A DNA stretch of 64,000 nt. Origin: JADJPF01 sp964492845 (GTDB taxonomy: Bacteria > Acidobacteriota > Blastocatellia > Chloracidobacteriales > JADJPF01). The DNA lies in assembly GCA_964492845.1 (NCBI GenBank), contig CAZBMZ010000001.1:372001-436000 (forward strand). Reading direction: 5' to 3'. Numbering within the stretch: the first letter of the stretch is position 1; every line of letters begins with the position of its first letter. Shown here piece by piece: positions 50,799 through 59,288 of the stretch. Below the pieces are notes generated by a model, which had not been told where the DNA came from, did no database searches, and saw only the letters and a program-made list of their open reading frames with translations. The position numbers and the translations under genes were made by a program.

Positions 50799-51599
50799 TC
50801 AAATTTCATCCAAAATTTTTATCCTTTTGTTTTTATATTCTTCTTCAGTAATTAATTTTGATTGTTTTAGCTGATCAAGTTCTTTTAATCTTTCTTCGGC
50901 ACGGCTACAGGTGTTTTGTACTTGTTCTAATTCTTGCTTAGTAAGTAGACGCCCCTTTTCAAAATAAATTTGTGCTACTTTTCCCATATAAAATGTAGCT
51001 GTATAAACGTAGGTAGTAACAATTAAACCTCCCATTAAGGGTAGACCTGTTTTGACTAGTGCAACAAAAATTTGTCTTAAGACTATTCCTAACCCAATGT
51101 TAGTAGCAATTTCTAAAGCTGTTTTGGTTGAAATTGGAACACCATAAACACGGCCAATTGCTTGAACTAGTAAAATTTGTATAGGAGTAATGAGTAGTAC
51201 ATCTGCAATGGGTATTGGTTGAAGTGCTAGTGCTGCACAAATTGTAGCCGCCGCATGAGAGAGTTGTTTAGCCGTTTCCCTTTTAGTTTCTAAACTAGCT
51301 TTTTGCGGATCAATATCAGCTAAAATTGTTTCATAAGTTTTTGCCAAGTCATCTAAAAAACTTTTTATTGGTGATTTTGAAGTTTCTTGTTTTGTTGTTT
51401 TAGATTTCTCTAAATTTATTTTTTGGTGGCAATCCAAACAATATTGCTCTGATGAAGAGCTATTTTTTAACCATTCTTCAAATAATTCTTTAGCAGTAAA
51501 ACTACTGTCTGGGTAAAATCTCTTAATTTCACAATCACAATCACAAAAAACAACATAGTAACCAGGTTTTTTTAAGTCTGAAAAATCTTGATGGCGCAT
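50799..51599 (-). CDS. DUF697-type membrane-associated protein with Cys cluster and SHOCT tail
   Basis: 266 residues. The N-terminus has CDCDCE and later CLDCH, possibly a zinc site. A DUF697-like hydrophobic region at about 112-200 follows (ICAALALQPIPIADVLLITPIQILLVQAIGRVYG), as found in the C-terminus of YcjF/GTPase-partner proteins. It ends with a SHOCT-like LKELDQLKQSKLITEEEYKNKRIKIL. DUF697 proteins often associate with GTPases at the membrane. It diverges from the tubulin-like gene pair. Its ribosome-binding site is inside a 12-bp inverted repeat. Confidence 0.78.
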   Translation of the reverse strand: MRHQDFSDLKKPGYYVVFCDCDCEIKRFYPDSSFTAKELFEEWLKNSSSSEQYCLDCHQKINLEKSKTTKQETSKSPIKSFLDDLAKTYETILADIDPQKASLETKRETAKQLSHAAATICAALALQPIPIADVLLITPIQILLVQAIGRVYGVPISTKTALEIATNIGLGIVLRQIFVALVKTGLPLMGGLIVTTYVYTATFYMGKVAQIYFEKGRLLTKQELEQVQNTCSRAEERLKELDQLKQSKLITEEEYKNKRIKILDEI

Positions 51600-51604
51600 T
51601 TAGG

Positions 51605-51684
51605 TTTTTCCTATTAATAAATTTATAAGGTTTTCAATTAGGTTACTGTTAGCTAAGACTAATTTTAATTTCTAATAGGAAAAA
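51605..51684 (-). promoter_or_regulatory. Inverted repeat covering the ribosome-binding site of the DUF697 gene
   Basis: Perfect 12-bp arms TTTTTCCTATTA (51605-51616) and TAATAGGAAAAA (51673-51684) with a 56-base spacer. On the minus-strand transcript the 3' arm carries the AGGA of the gene starting at 51599. It also spans the divergent promoter region toward the tubulin-like gene. Confidence 0.55.
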
Positions 51685-51844
51685 AATCTCTAAGAAAAAT
51701 CTTTTCCCCTATGACTTGTTGGAGTAAAAAACCATTTAAGGTAAAGTATCAAAGTTATGGAAATCGTCCAAGACAAGATTAGAATTTTTTAGAAATAATT
51801 TGTCACCTAAATTTGAAAATATCAAAAGATTTGAGGAACAAAAC

Positions 51845-52234
51845 ATGAGTTGGAGAAAGTCCCAATTAGCAATGTTATTACTTTTGCTTTTGCCCCAAAT
51901 ATCTCTAGCACAAGGCTTTGGCCTTAGTCCAGATGCACCCAGAATTGAAATTATCAAATACACTGCAATTTTTGTTGTTGGTTCAGTAGCAATTTTCTTT
52001 TTGCTGATTCGATTAACAATAATTCCTTTCCTAGTAAAAAATTATTATTCCCTCTCAGATGCAACTAACATAGGTCTTTCCCTCTTTATTCTTTATTCAC
52101 TTAATTTATTTACCTTAATTTTTTTCCGTCTCTACACTGGCTCAGCTTGGAGAGCAATTTTTGTGGTAGTGGCTGTCTTTTGGTTTATACATTTGTTGCT
52201 TAAAGTTTTACTTGCTAGAAAACGAGAAGATTAG
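51845..52234 (+). CDS. Small membrane protein preceding the tubulin-like gene
   Basis: 129 residues from the ATG at 51845, 8 bases after GAGGA. A signal-like leader (LAMLLLLLLPQISLAQ) is followed by three or four transmembrane helices (YTAIFVVGSVAIFFLLIRL, ATNIGLSLFILYSLNLFTLIFF, AIFVVVAVFWFIHLLLKVLLA). The C-terminus is charged (RKRED). The tubulin-like gene begins 19 bases after its stop, so the two are one transcription unit and this protein may be its membrane anchor. Family not recognised. Confidence 0.75.
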   Translation: MSWRKSQLAMLLLLLLPQISLAQGFGLSPDAPRIEIIKYTAIFVVGSVAIFFLLIRLTIIPFLVKNYYSLSDATNIGLSLFILYSLNLFTLIFFRLYTGSAWRAIFVVVAVFWFIHLLLKVLLARKRED

Positions 52235-52253
52235 TTAGGAAAGGATACTGATA

Positions 52254-55200
52254 ATGAGCTATAGAAATATTACTTCTACTAAAGCTGGCACAGATGTAAA
52301 TGCTGCTAAGGTGCGTCCTACTTTATTAATTGGTGTTGGTGGTACAGGTGGCAATGTGCTTCAACGTGTACGAAACTGGATTGTTGATGAATATGGTAGT
52401 ATTGACCAATTTCCTATCTTACGATTTCTACATTTAGATACTGATGAGCGTTCCTCAAAAGATACTAGCAAAGACGCTAGTAAAGATCCTCTCTATAAAA
52501 AGAAAGAATTTGTTGATAATGAGTGGATTTCATTAAAAGTTAACATTGCACAATTTTTAGATGTAAATAATTATCCTCGCTTAAAACCTTGGTTTCGACC
52601 TGATCAACGCTTGCGCGACAGGGGCGATTTAGGTCAAGGTGCTGGTCAAGTCCGGGTTGCTTCTCGCTTAGGGTTTTTCTACCATTATGGAATTAATAAA
52701 ATCCGCCCTAAATTAGAGTTAATGCTTAAACAATTGCGAAGTATTGACCTAAATAAGCTTACTCACCCAGATTTACGTAATCTACAGCTTTACACTAATA
52801 CTATTAATGTTTTTGTAATATGTTCCTCTGCTGGTGGAACTGGTTCAGGGTCGTTTTTAGACATAGGTGCTTTGCTACACACAATGCAAGGGTTAGAAAC
52901 ACATTTAGTTTTAGTTTTGCCAGAAGTCTTTAAGAATCAAGATCCTCGCTGTGTAGCTAATGGCTATTCAGCACTAACAGAGCTTAACCATTATCAATAT
53001 CGCCATCCTTTTCCAATATATTTTGAACAAGAAACTCGCCAAATTTCTCCGCCAATTTATCAGAATACTTACTTAATCGATGGACGAAGTTTTAGTGGTG
53101 GTACAACTGTAGATGTTGGGCTTTACTCAATGATTGCTAATGCCTTAATAGAAGACTTTAAGAGTGGTCAATTTAGCGATGATAAACGTAGCTTTCGCTC
53201 TAATATGGCTCAATATACTGACCGGCTAGCCGTTTATGAACATCTTGCACGTTATGATAATCGACCGCTACTAGTTGAAACTTTTCCTTGTCGTTATTCC
53301 TCGTTTGGGATGAGCCGTATTTACTACCCACGTGAGCAGGTAGTTAAAAGCTGTTCTTATCGGCTAGCTTCAAGCATTATGAATTACTGGCTAGGAGGCT
53401 CAGATAGGGCTAATGTAACTGATCAAGCATTATCCTTCTTAAAAGATTGTAAACTTGCTTTTGAAGATATAAGACGTTATTTAGAGACTAAAGATCAGGC
53501 TACACTTGAGCAAATTTGTCGTGTAAAAGTAGATGAAAAAGTTGAAAACACTAGTGATATAAGAGATGGGCGTGCAAAAGAGTTTAAGCAATTTTGCGAA
53601 GTTTTCTATCGTGATCATTTTCGCTTGGACGATCCAAAAGATTCTGCTCGATGGGGTGATTTTGTTAGACATATCCGAGAAACTTGTTTTGACCGAACCT
53701 TTAAGCTTGCTCAAGAAGAACTACAAAAATTACTTAAAGAACGTCTATCACATCCTAGTTATGGCTTTGATTATGTTCTGCAAATACTAGGCACTCTGCC
53801 AACACTTCTACGCGGCCCGCATTACCGGGAAAAAGCAACTGCCGCCTTTACAGCAGAAGATAAACGACTTCAACCAACCCAAAGAGATTATCAAGACGCA
53901 ATCAGGCAGTTGCAAGAATTAGAAGGCTGGACAGCTTTTCAACGTATTGCAGGCGGATGGCAACAAGCTGTTGATGTACAGCTAACTAACTGGCGAGAAG
54001 GCACTTATGGTTATTTTCGTGCTGTAGGTTATAAATATGTTTATGAAACTTATATTGAGCTTATAGAAGCTATTGCTAACTTTGTAGAAAAAGAATTGCG
54101 CTTAAGACTTCTTCAAGTCAATACAATAATTGTTGAAAAACAACAAGAGTTTTCCAAATTAGCCGACTATTATCAAAATAAAGATGAAAGTGCTAAGATG
54201 GATTTACGTATTTATCACCCTGATGATATTGACCGCTATTATCGCTCAGTAGTCGTTGAGGATGCAGATAACCCACCTGTTGCAGAACTTGATGTTAAAC
54301 CTCCCTTACGTATTGCTGATTATGCTGGCAAATTGCTTTCTTATTTGCAAGAAGTAGACTTAATTGATAAACCCACTGTTAGCGCGTTAACAGAAAAAAT
54401 ACAAAGTGAAGTAGGGTCTAATCGTGTAGTAGATAAAATTATGGAGTTTTTAGAAGCAGAAACTTCTGATCGTGTTCGCACTAATATTTTAGAATTGCTA
54501 TTTCCTTCTAACTTTAATGAGACAGTTGTACGTAAGCAAATGGAAGATGCTTTTAATCTAGCTAAAGGTTGGGTACATGTTAATGAAACTGTCCCACCAG
54601 AGCTACAAATCCCACAAGGCGCACATAAAATGCTAATTGGTGTGGATGCACAGCATCCTTTCTACAGTAGATTTAAGAATATGGTAGAAAGTTTTCAAAG
54701 TGGCTCAATGGCTGTAGACTTTAAGCCTATAGGAAATATTTATGAGCTAGTTTTTTATGGTGAAATGGCAGGATTTTCTCTTGCTGCTATTTCATCCTTG
54801 CCAGAAATGCGACGAGTATTTAGAGAAAAAGAGCGTGATCCTTCACAAATAGACCTGTTTACTACCAAAAACCGCTTTATGATGCGTGACATCACTTATA
54901 GAGATGATGAAGGACGCAATCGCTATTTACGCTCAGTCAAAGCTTTTGTCTTAGGTGTTGCTGCTGGAGTAATTAAACAAGACGAAAATAAAGATCAAAA
55001 TGACCCACGTAACCGCACTTACACAGTAATTCGCTATGATGAACGGGATGTTTATAAAGTTAAACCTATGACGGTAGGATTAGGAATGTATGAAAGAGCC
55101 GTTACTACGCTTTTTGAAGAAACTAGCGCGATGCCGCTAAGAGAGAAAATTCTAAAAGAAGTAGATCGATTTAAGCAAAACCTAATAGAAAATAAACTTT

Positions 55201-56774
55201 TAGAAAATAATGAGCTTTATAATGGTCATTTGCTACTTTGGTATGCTTTGCTAGATTTTCTAGTTAATGGTAGTTCCCAACCATTCCCAGAAATAGAAGT
55301 TGAACTGCCCGGAGGAGCGCGAGATAAAATGGTTTCGCCAGAACGGGAATGTCTCTTAGAAGAACTTTATGAAGTAAGTTTATCTTTACCAATAATTAAG
55401 CAACAGGAAGAGTTAACAAAAAGCTTAAGATTACTGCAAAATTCTTTGTGTTTACCACTCTTTAGCGAAACTTGGCAAGATGAGCTAAGAGATTCAAGGC
55501 AAGGTGCAATACCTTTTATTGGTTTTAGCGAAACTCGTTGGCAAGAAAATAAAGCAATGTTAAGCGATTTAGTTCGCGGTAAAGACCCACTTTTAGAAGC
55601 GCGTAGGATTTTTTCACTTACCTTAATTTATGGTAAGTTTACTATGGGCTTGCAACCAGATATTGCAAGCCATCGCAGCTTAAAATATGGCTTTTTACGT
55701 CCTATAGATTTAATGGAAACCAAGTTTTCCCAAGAAGATTTAGGAACTTATGAAGAAAGTATTGAAAAGCTTTCTCGTACTGTGCAATTGCGGCAAAACT
55801 TAGAAACTATGGTAAAACGTGCTGAAGAAGATTTGGCACGAATTAAAGACGGACGTGGGCTACTTTTTGCTTGGTTGATTGTTGAAAGCTTTATGGAAAA
55901 TGTCGCTAGTTCTGACCAAGAAATTTATCAGGAAAAAATTGATAGCTTGCAAAAACGCTTAAGAAATGCTTTTCCAGGCCGTAAAGAAGAACTCTTAAAA
56001 GTACGTGATGGATTACTAAGCAACCTTAGCCGTTATTGTAAAGTCCATCGTGATGAATCGGACAGAGATGGTCATCCAACAATTGCTTGTCAAATTTTAG
56101 ATTGGGAAAAGATAACAAAAAGTCGTTTAGAGGTGGAAAATTTACTTCAAACAGGTGAAATACCAAGTAGTGCTGTTGTTGAACCAACTATTCAAACACC
56201 AGTTCAACCAGTCGTTCAACCAGTCGTTCAACCAACCCAAAAGGCAAAACCAATAGTTGCTCCCAGCCCAGCTAAAACTGTTCCATCTAATGATGTTACT
56301 AATACTAACAATGAAGCTATAGAACAATTTCGCGGGAAAGTTCAAATAATGCTTAAAGCTGGTAAAGGGAAAATAGGGCTGCCACAACAAAAAGTTTTAG
56401 ATAGAGAACAACAAACATTAGGGCTTAGTAATGAGGTTGCCCAAGCGATCATTAAAGAGTTTATTGGAGTAGATTTATCAAAACAACTTTATGATTATGC
56501 AATATTTTTCTTAGGGTTTTATAATGATGGCACTAGTGATTTAACAGAATTTCGCTCAGAGCTTTTAGCTGAGCAGGAACGCTTACAACTACCTAATCAA
56601 GAAGCTGTAAAATTAGAAGAATCCTTAAAAGATTACTTTGAATACTATCGGGCTTTAGTTTCAGATAAAACAGTAGAAGACTGGGCGCGAGCCGAATTAA
56701 AAACTAAACAAGAACAACTTAAATTTTCAGACGATCTAGTAAAATTACTAGAAGAACATATCCAAAGTTTATAA
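52254..56774 (+). CDS. Large tubulin-like (Tubulin_2) GTPase-fold protein
   Basis: 1506 residues. The N-terminal nucleotide domain (about 20-350) starts LLIGVGGTGGNVLQRVRNW and carries the tubulin/FtsZ signature as SSAGGTGSGSFLDIGALL (193-200). This matches the Tubulin_2 family of very large bacterial tubulin-like proteins. A long, mostly helical middle (about 350-1290) has no recognised domain. A Pro/Val/Gln linker (VQPVVQPVVQPTQ) follows, then a C-terminal region (about 1350-1506) of related helical units. It probably makes a nucleotide-dependent scaffold or assembly at the membrane. It is co-transcribed with the small membrane protein upstream. Confidence 0.88.
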   Translation: MSYRNITSTKAGTDVNAAKVRPTLLIGVGGTGGNVLQRVRNWIVDEYGSIDQFPILRFLHLDTDERSSKDTSKDASKDPLYKKKEFVDNEWISLKVNIAQFLDVNNYPRLKPWFRPDQRLRDRGDLGQGAGQVRVASRLGFFYHYGINKIRPKLELMLKQLRSIDLNKLTHPDLRNLQLYTNTINVFVICSSAGGTGSGSFLDIGALLHTMQGLETHLVLVLPEVFKNQDPRCVANGYSALTELNHYQYRHPFPIYFEQETRQISPPIYQNTYLIDGRSFSGGTTVDVGLYSMIANALIEDFKSGQFSDDKRSFRSNMAQYTDRLAVYEHLARYDNRPLLVETFPCRYSSFGMSRIYYPREQVVKSCSYRLASSIMNYWLGGSDRANVTDQALSFLKDCKLAFEDIRRYLETKDQATLEQICRVKVDEKVENTSDIRDGRAKEFKQFCEVFYRDHFRLDDPKDSARWGDFVRHIRETCFDRTFKLAQEELQKLLKERLSHPSYGFDYVLQILGTLPTLLRGPHYREKATAAFTAEDKRLQPTQRDYQDAIRQLQELEGWTAFQRIAGGWQQAVDVQLTNWREGTYGYFRAVGYKYVYETYIELIEAIANFVEKELRLRLLQVNTIIVEKQQEFSKLADYYQNKDESAKMDLRIYHPDDIDRYYRSVVVEDADNPPVAELDVKPPLRIADYAGKLLSYLQEVDLIDKPTVSALTEKIQSEVGSNRVVDKIMEFLEAETSDRVRTNILELLFPSNFNETVVRKQMEDAFNLAKGWVHVNETVPPELQIPQGAHKMLIGVDAQHPFYSRFKNMVESFQSGSMAVDFKPIGNIYELVFYGEMAGFSLAAISSLPEMRRVFREKERDPSQIDLFTTKNRFMMRDITYRDDEGRNRYLRSVKAFVLGVAAGVIKQDENKDQNDPRNRTYTVIRYDERDVYKVKPMTVGLGMYERAVTTLFEETSAMPLREKILKEVDRFKQNLIENKLLENNELYNGHLLLWYALLDFLVNGSSQPFPEIEVELPGGARDKMVSPERECLLEELYEVSLSLPIIKQQEELTKSLRLLQNSLCLPLFSETWQDELRDSRQGAIPFIGFSETRWQENKAMLSDLVRGKDPLLEARRIFSLTLIYGKFTMGLQPDIASHRSLKYGFLRPIDLMETKFSQEDLGTYEESIEKLSRTVQLRQNLETMVKRAEEDLARIKDGRGLLFAWLIVESFMENVASSDQEIYQEKIDSLQKRLRNAFPGRKEELLKVRDGLLSNLSRYCKVHRDESDRDGHPTIACQILDWEKITKSRLEVENLLQTGEIPSSAVVEPTIQTPVQPVVQPVVQPTQKAKPIVAPSPAKTVPSNDVTNTNNEAIEQFRGKVQIMLKAGKGKIGLPQQKVLDREQQTLGLSNEVAQAIIKEFIGVDLSKQLYDYAIFFLGFYNDGTSDLTEFRSELLAEQERLQLPNQEAVKLEESLKDYFEYYRALVSDKTVEDWARAELKTKQEQLKFSDDLVKLLEEHIQSL

Positions 56775-56786
56775 GCTTAGTTTTGT

Positions 56787-56816
56787 AAAATCAGGGAGTC
56801 TTATGTCCCTGATTTT
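56787..56816. terminator. Bidirectional terminator after the tubulin-like gene
   Basis: Perfect 11-bp stem AAAATCAGGGA / TCCCTGATTTT with an 8-base loop. A and T ends serve both the plus-strand tubulin-like gene and the minus-strand gene ending at 56818. Confidence 0.85.
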
Positions 56817-56817
56817 A

Positions 56818-58128
56818 TTAGTATCTAATTGGAGGTTGTACACCTGTTTGACGCATATTTTGTTGATAAAATTGCTGTTCTATCAACATTTTATTCTTAG
56901 AACTATTGGTTTGAAGTAGCCAAACTAGAAAAGGAATAAAAGAAAACATTTGTAGGAAGGGAATAAAGCACATAATACAGCCAAGTAATCCTGCTACAAA
57001 TCCTGAACCACCTGTATAAGCAGGGTTTATAGCTCGTCTAGCTGTTTGTATAGCTTTTGATAGTCCTGGAATAGCTCTAAACATCCAATAAAGATTGAAA
57101 AATGGAATAAATAAAAATCCTATAGCCTGACCAGGTGAAGTGTTGCGAAATTGTTGTGGAACAGCATCCCAAGTTTTATAGAGCCAAATCAATGTCATAA
57201 TGCCGTTTGGTATTGCAAGCAGAAATGAGAATATAGCACTAACAACCATAACTTCTTCATCTCCACTATTTACATATTCGCCTGAAGCTAACATCATAAA
57301 AACAATATAAAATGGTATAGAAACCAACCATTGCAATGAACCTAGAACAGCTATTAAAGTAGCTAAGGCTGAGCCAGGTTGTTGAAAATTTGGTTGTAGA
57401 GCTTGGTTATATTGCATTCCTGTTGCTTGTTGGTTAACAGGATAAAGTGCTTGTCCTTGTTGACCCTGTTGGTAGAATTGCTGTCCTGCTGCAAATCCAT
57501 AACCTCCTTGTTGTGGAGGTTGCTGGTAAGGTTGTTGATAGTTTTGTTGCTGATTTTGTTGCTGATTTTGATAACCTTGTTGATAAGGGTTTTGTGCAGG
57601 GTTTTGCATTGGTGATAATGCTAGGTTAGCTAAAATGTTAGTTACACGATTAAACGCATTTTGTGCTAAAGAAGCAACACTGCTAATAGGAAGGTTTTGA
57701 CCTTCTCCTTGTGCTACATAAAATTTAACTACTACGCTTTGCACCCTAAATAAATAAATGTAGCTAGTTACATTAGCAATTCCAAAATCAACTTTACCCC
57801 CAAAAACATAACAATCCATTCCAATTGTAGGGACATTTTGTAAATAGGGCATGTTTTCAGAATTAACTTGTAAGGTTTGCTGATGATATATTTTAGCTTT
57901 TTCTTCATTAGGAAAAACCCAGCGAATATCTACTACCCTTTCTATCATTGCTCCAATTTGGCCCTGCCATGCAATTAGGCCAGAACGCAACCCTTCACAA
58001 CGGCGAAAGGCTTCATCATTAGGATCTGCAACACGCATTCGGCTATCTTGAGCCATTTGTAAAGTAGCTGGCAATTCTCTAGCTTCTAAAAAAAGTTGGG
58101 CATAGATTTGATCAGTAATAGATAACAT
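56818..58128 (-). CDS. Gln-rich multi-pass membrane protein, DUF4328-like C-terminus
   Basis: 436 residues. The N-terminal 160 residues form a soluble alpha/beta domain with no recognised family (WVFPNEEKAKIYHQQTLQV…VVKFYVAQGEGQN). A Gln/Tyr/Pro-rich linker (about 175-250, with NQQQNQQQN and QPYQQP repeats) follows. About four transmembrane helices then carry AIGFLFIPFFNLYWMFRAIPGL, the DUF4328-like signature. The low-complexity linker could support clustering. GGAAAAAT gives the ribosome-binding site, duplicated 29 bases upstream. It converges with the tubulin-like gene and may belong to the same system. Confidence 0.72.
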   Translation of the reverse strand: MLSITDQIYAQLFLEARELPATLQMAQDSRMRVADPNDEAFRRCEGLRSGLIAWQGQIGAMIERVVDIRWVFPNEEKAKIYHQQTLQVNSENMPYLQNVPTIGMDCYVFGGKVDFGIANVTSYIYLFRVQSVVVKFYVAQGEGQNLPISSVASLAQNAFNRVTNILANLALSPMQNPAQNPYQQGYQNQQQNQQQNYQQPYQQPPQQGGYGFAAGQQFYQQGQQGQALYPVNQQATGMQYNQALQPNFQQPGSALATLIAVLGSLQWLVSIPFYIVFMMLASGEYVNSGDEEVMVVSAIFSFLLAIPNGIMTLIWLYKTWDAVPQQFRNTSPGQAIGFLFIPFFNLYWMFRAIPGLSKAIQTARRAINPAYTGGSGFVAGLLGCIMCFIPFLQMFSFIPFLVWLLQTNSSKNKMLIEQQFYQQNMRQTGVQPPIRY

Positions 58129-58445
58129 AAATTTTTCCTTAAATTAGCGTCTACAATTTTTCCTTAAACACTATTATTTCCCCAAAATTTAGCACAAATC
58201 ATTAATAAAAAGTGAGCAAAATTTGTAAGTTTAGAGCAAAATTAATAAAATTTGGTTTAATTTTAATTTTTTCAAGTACATAGGAAAAATTAAAATTTTA
58301 TAGGTTAAATTTTTAATAGTAATGAAGTTAATATTATGGCAAAATGACTTCGGTTAGTGTATTTAATACCTAACAATAAGTAGCATCAATTTTATTAACT
58401 TTTAAGACAATAGCATCCTTATAAACTAAACAGGTGATTCCACTT
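58129..58445. other. 317-base AT-rich intergenic region
   Basis: No gene. It separates the divergent membrane protein and response-regulator genes. A 13-bp A/T hairpin (58261-58273 with 58283-58295, one G-U pair) and a direct repeat ATTTTTCCTTAAA (near 58133 and 58162) are visible. No clear -35/-10 pair can be chosen in such AT-rich sequence. Confidence 0.4.
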
Positions 58446-58811
58446 ATGAAAGCTTTGATTATAGACGATGAAAACGATATTCGCCGAATTGCTCGACTCG
58501 CTTTAACTAAAGTAGGAAAAATGGAAGTAATAGATGCAAGTACAGGTTTAGAAGGAATAGAAAAAGCTACGGTAGAAAAGCCAGATGTAATTTTATTGGA
58601 TGTTATGATGCCTACAATGGATGGGCCAAGTACGCTTGCTGCATTAAAAGAAAATCCTATTACAAATAAAATTCCTGTAATTTTTTTAACTGCTAAAGCC
58701 ATGCCAGCCGAACTAGAGCGACTAAAGGCTTTAGGGGCCAAAGGTGTACTTACAAAACCTTTTGACCCTTTAATCTTGGCTAATCAAGTAAAAAGTTTAA
58801 TTGATTGCTAG
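58446..58811 (+). CDS. Stand-alone response regulator receiver domain
   Basis: 121 residues from the ATG at 58446, 8 bases after AGGTGA. One receiver domain: IIDDENDI acidic pocket (Asp7, Asp8), phosphoacceptor Asp52 (VILLDVMMP), the switch Thr in FLTAKAM, and the Lys in LTKPFDP. No output domain, as in CheY/DivK-type proteins. No histidine kinase is near. It may act on the tubulin/coiled-coil proteins around it, which is only suggested by location. Confidence 0.93.
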   Translation: MKALIIDDENDIRRIARLALTKVGKMEVIDASTGLEGIEKATVEKPDVILLDVMMPTMDGPSTLAALKENPITNKIPVIFLTAKAMPAELERLKALGAKGVLTKPFDPLILANQVKSLIDC

Positions 58812-58818
58812 TAAAATT

Positions 58819-59277
58819 TTATTCTTGATGGGACTGATAAATATTGGGGTTAGAGATAACCATAATAGGATCTGGGCCAGTTAATCTAACAAAGCCAAAC
58901 TTTTCATAAAGTTTATGAGCATCTCTTGTTGCCAACATCCAACGTCTTAAATTTTGTAGTTCAGGATGTGTTTTAATAGTTTGCATTAAGAGTTTTGATA
59001 GACCATTTCCACGATTTTCAGGCAAGATAAAAACATCAGCTAAATAGGCAAAAGTAGCATAATCAGAAATTACCCTAGCAAATCCAACTTGTTTACCATT
59101 GTCATAGACACCAAAACAAAGCGAATTTTCAATAGATTTTTTTACAATCTCAATAGGAATATTAGTTGCCCAATAAGAGTTAGTTAAAAAGCCATAAATT
59201 ACAGATAAATCTAGCTTTGATTTATCTGTGCTAATCATAAAATTTTCTTGGACAACTTCTATAATCTGCTCAAGCAT
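58819..59277 (-). CDS. GNAT-family N-acetyltransferase
   Basis: 152 residues from the ATG at 59277; an ATG at 59238 is also possible. The start MISTDKSKLDLSVIYGFLTNSYWATNIP and the acetyl-CoA loop VFILPENRGNGLSKLLMQTI (R-G-N-G-L) are typical of a widespread bacterial GNAT subgroup. LRRWMLATRDAHKLYEKFGF closes the domain. Substrate unknown. It begins 11 bases after the stop of the coiled-coil/GAF gene on the same strand. Confidence 0.88.
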   Translation of the reverse strand: MLEQIIEVVQENFMISTDKSKLDLSVIYGFLTNSYWATNIPIEIVKKSIENSLCFGVYDNGKQVGFARVISDYATFAYLADVFILPENRGNGLSKLLMQTIKTHPELQNLRRWMLATRDAHKLYEKFGFVRLTGPDPIMVISNPNIYQSHQE

Positions 59278-59288
59278 AAGCAAAAAAC

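Noticed and set aside
56142..56390. Minus-strand open frame with WLNDWLND repeats
   Set aside because: Antisense of the Pro/Val/Gln linker of the tubulin-like gene.
57403..57629. Plus-strand open frames with Leu/Val-rich products
   Set aside because: Antisense readings of the Gln-rich linker of the membrane protein gene.
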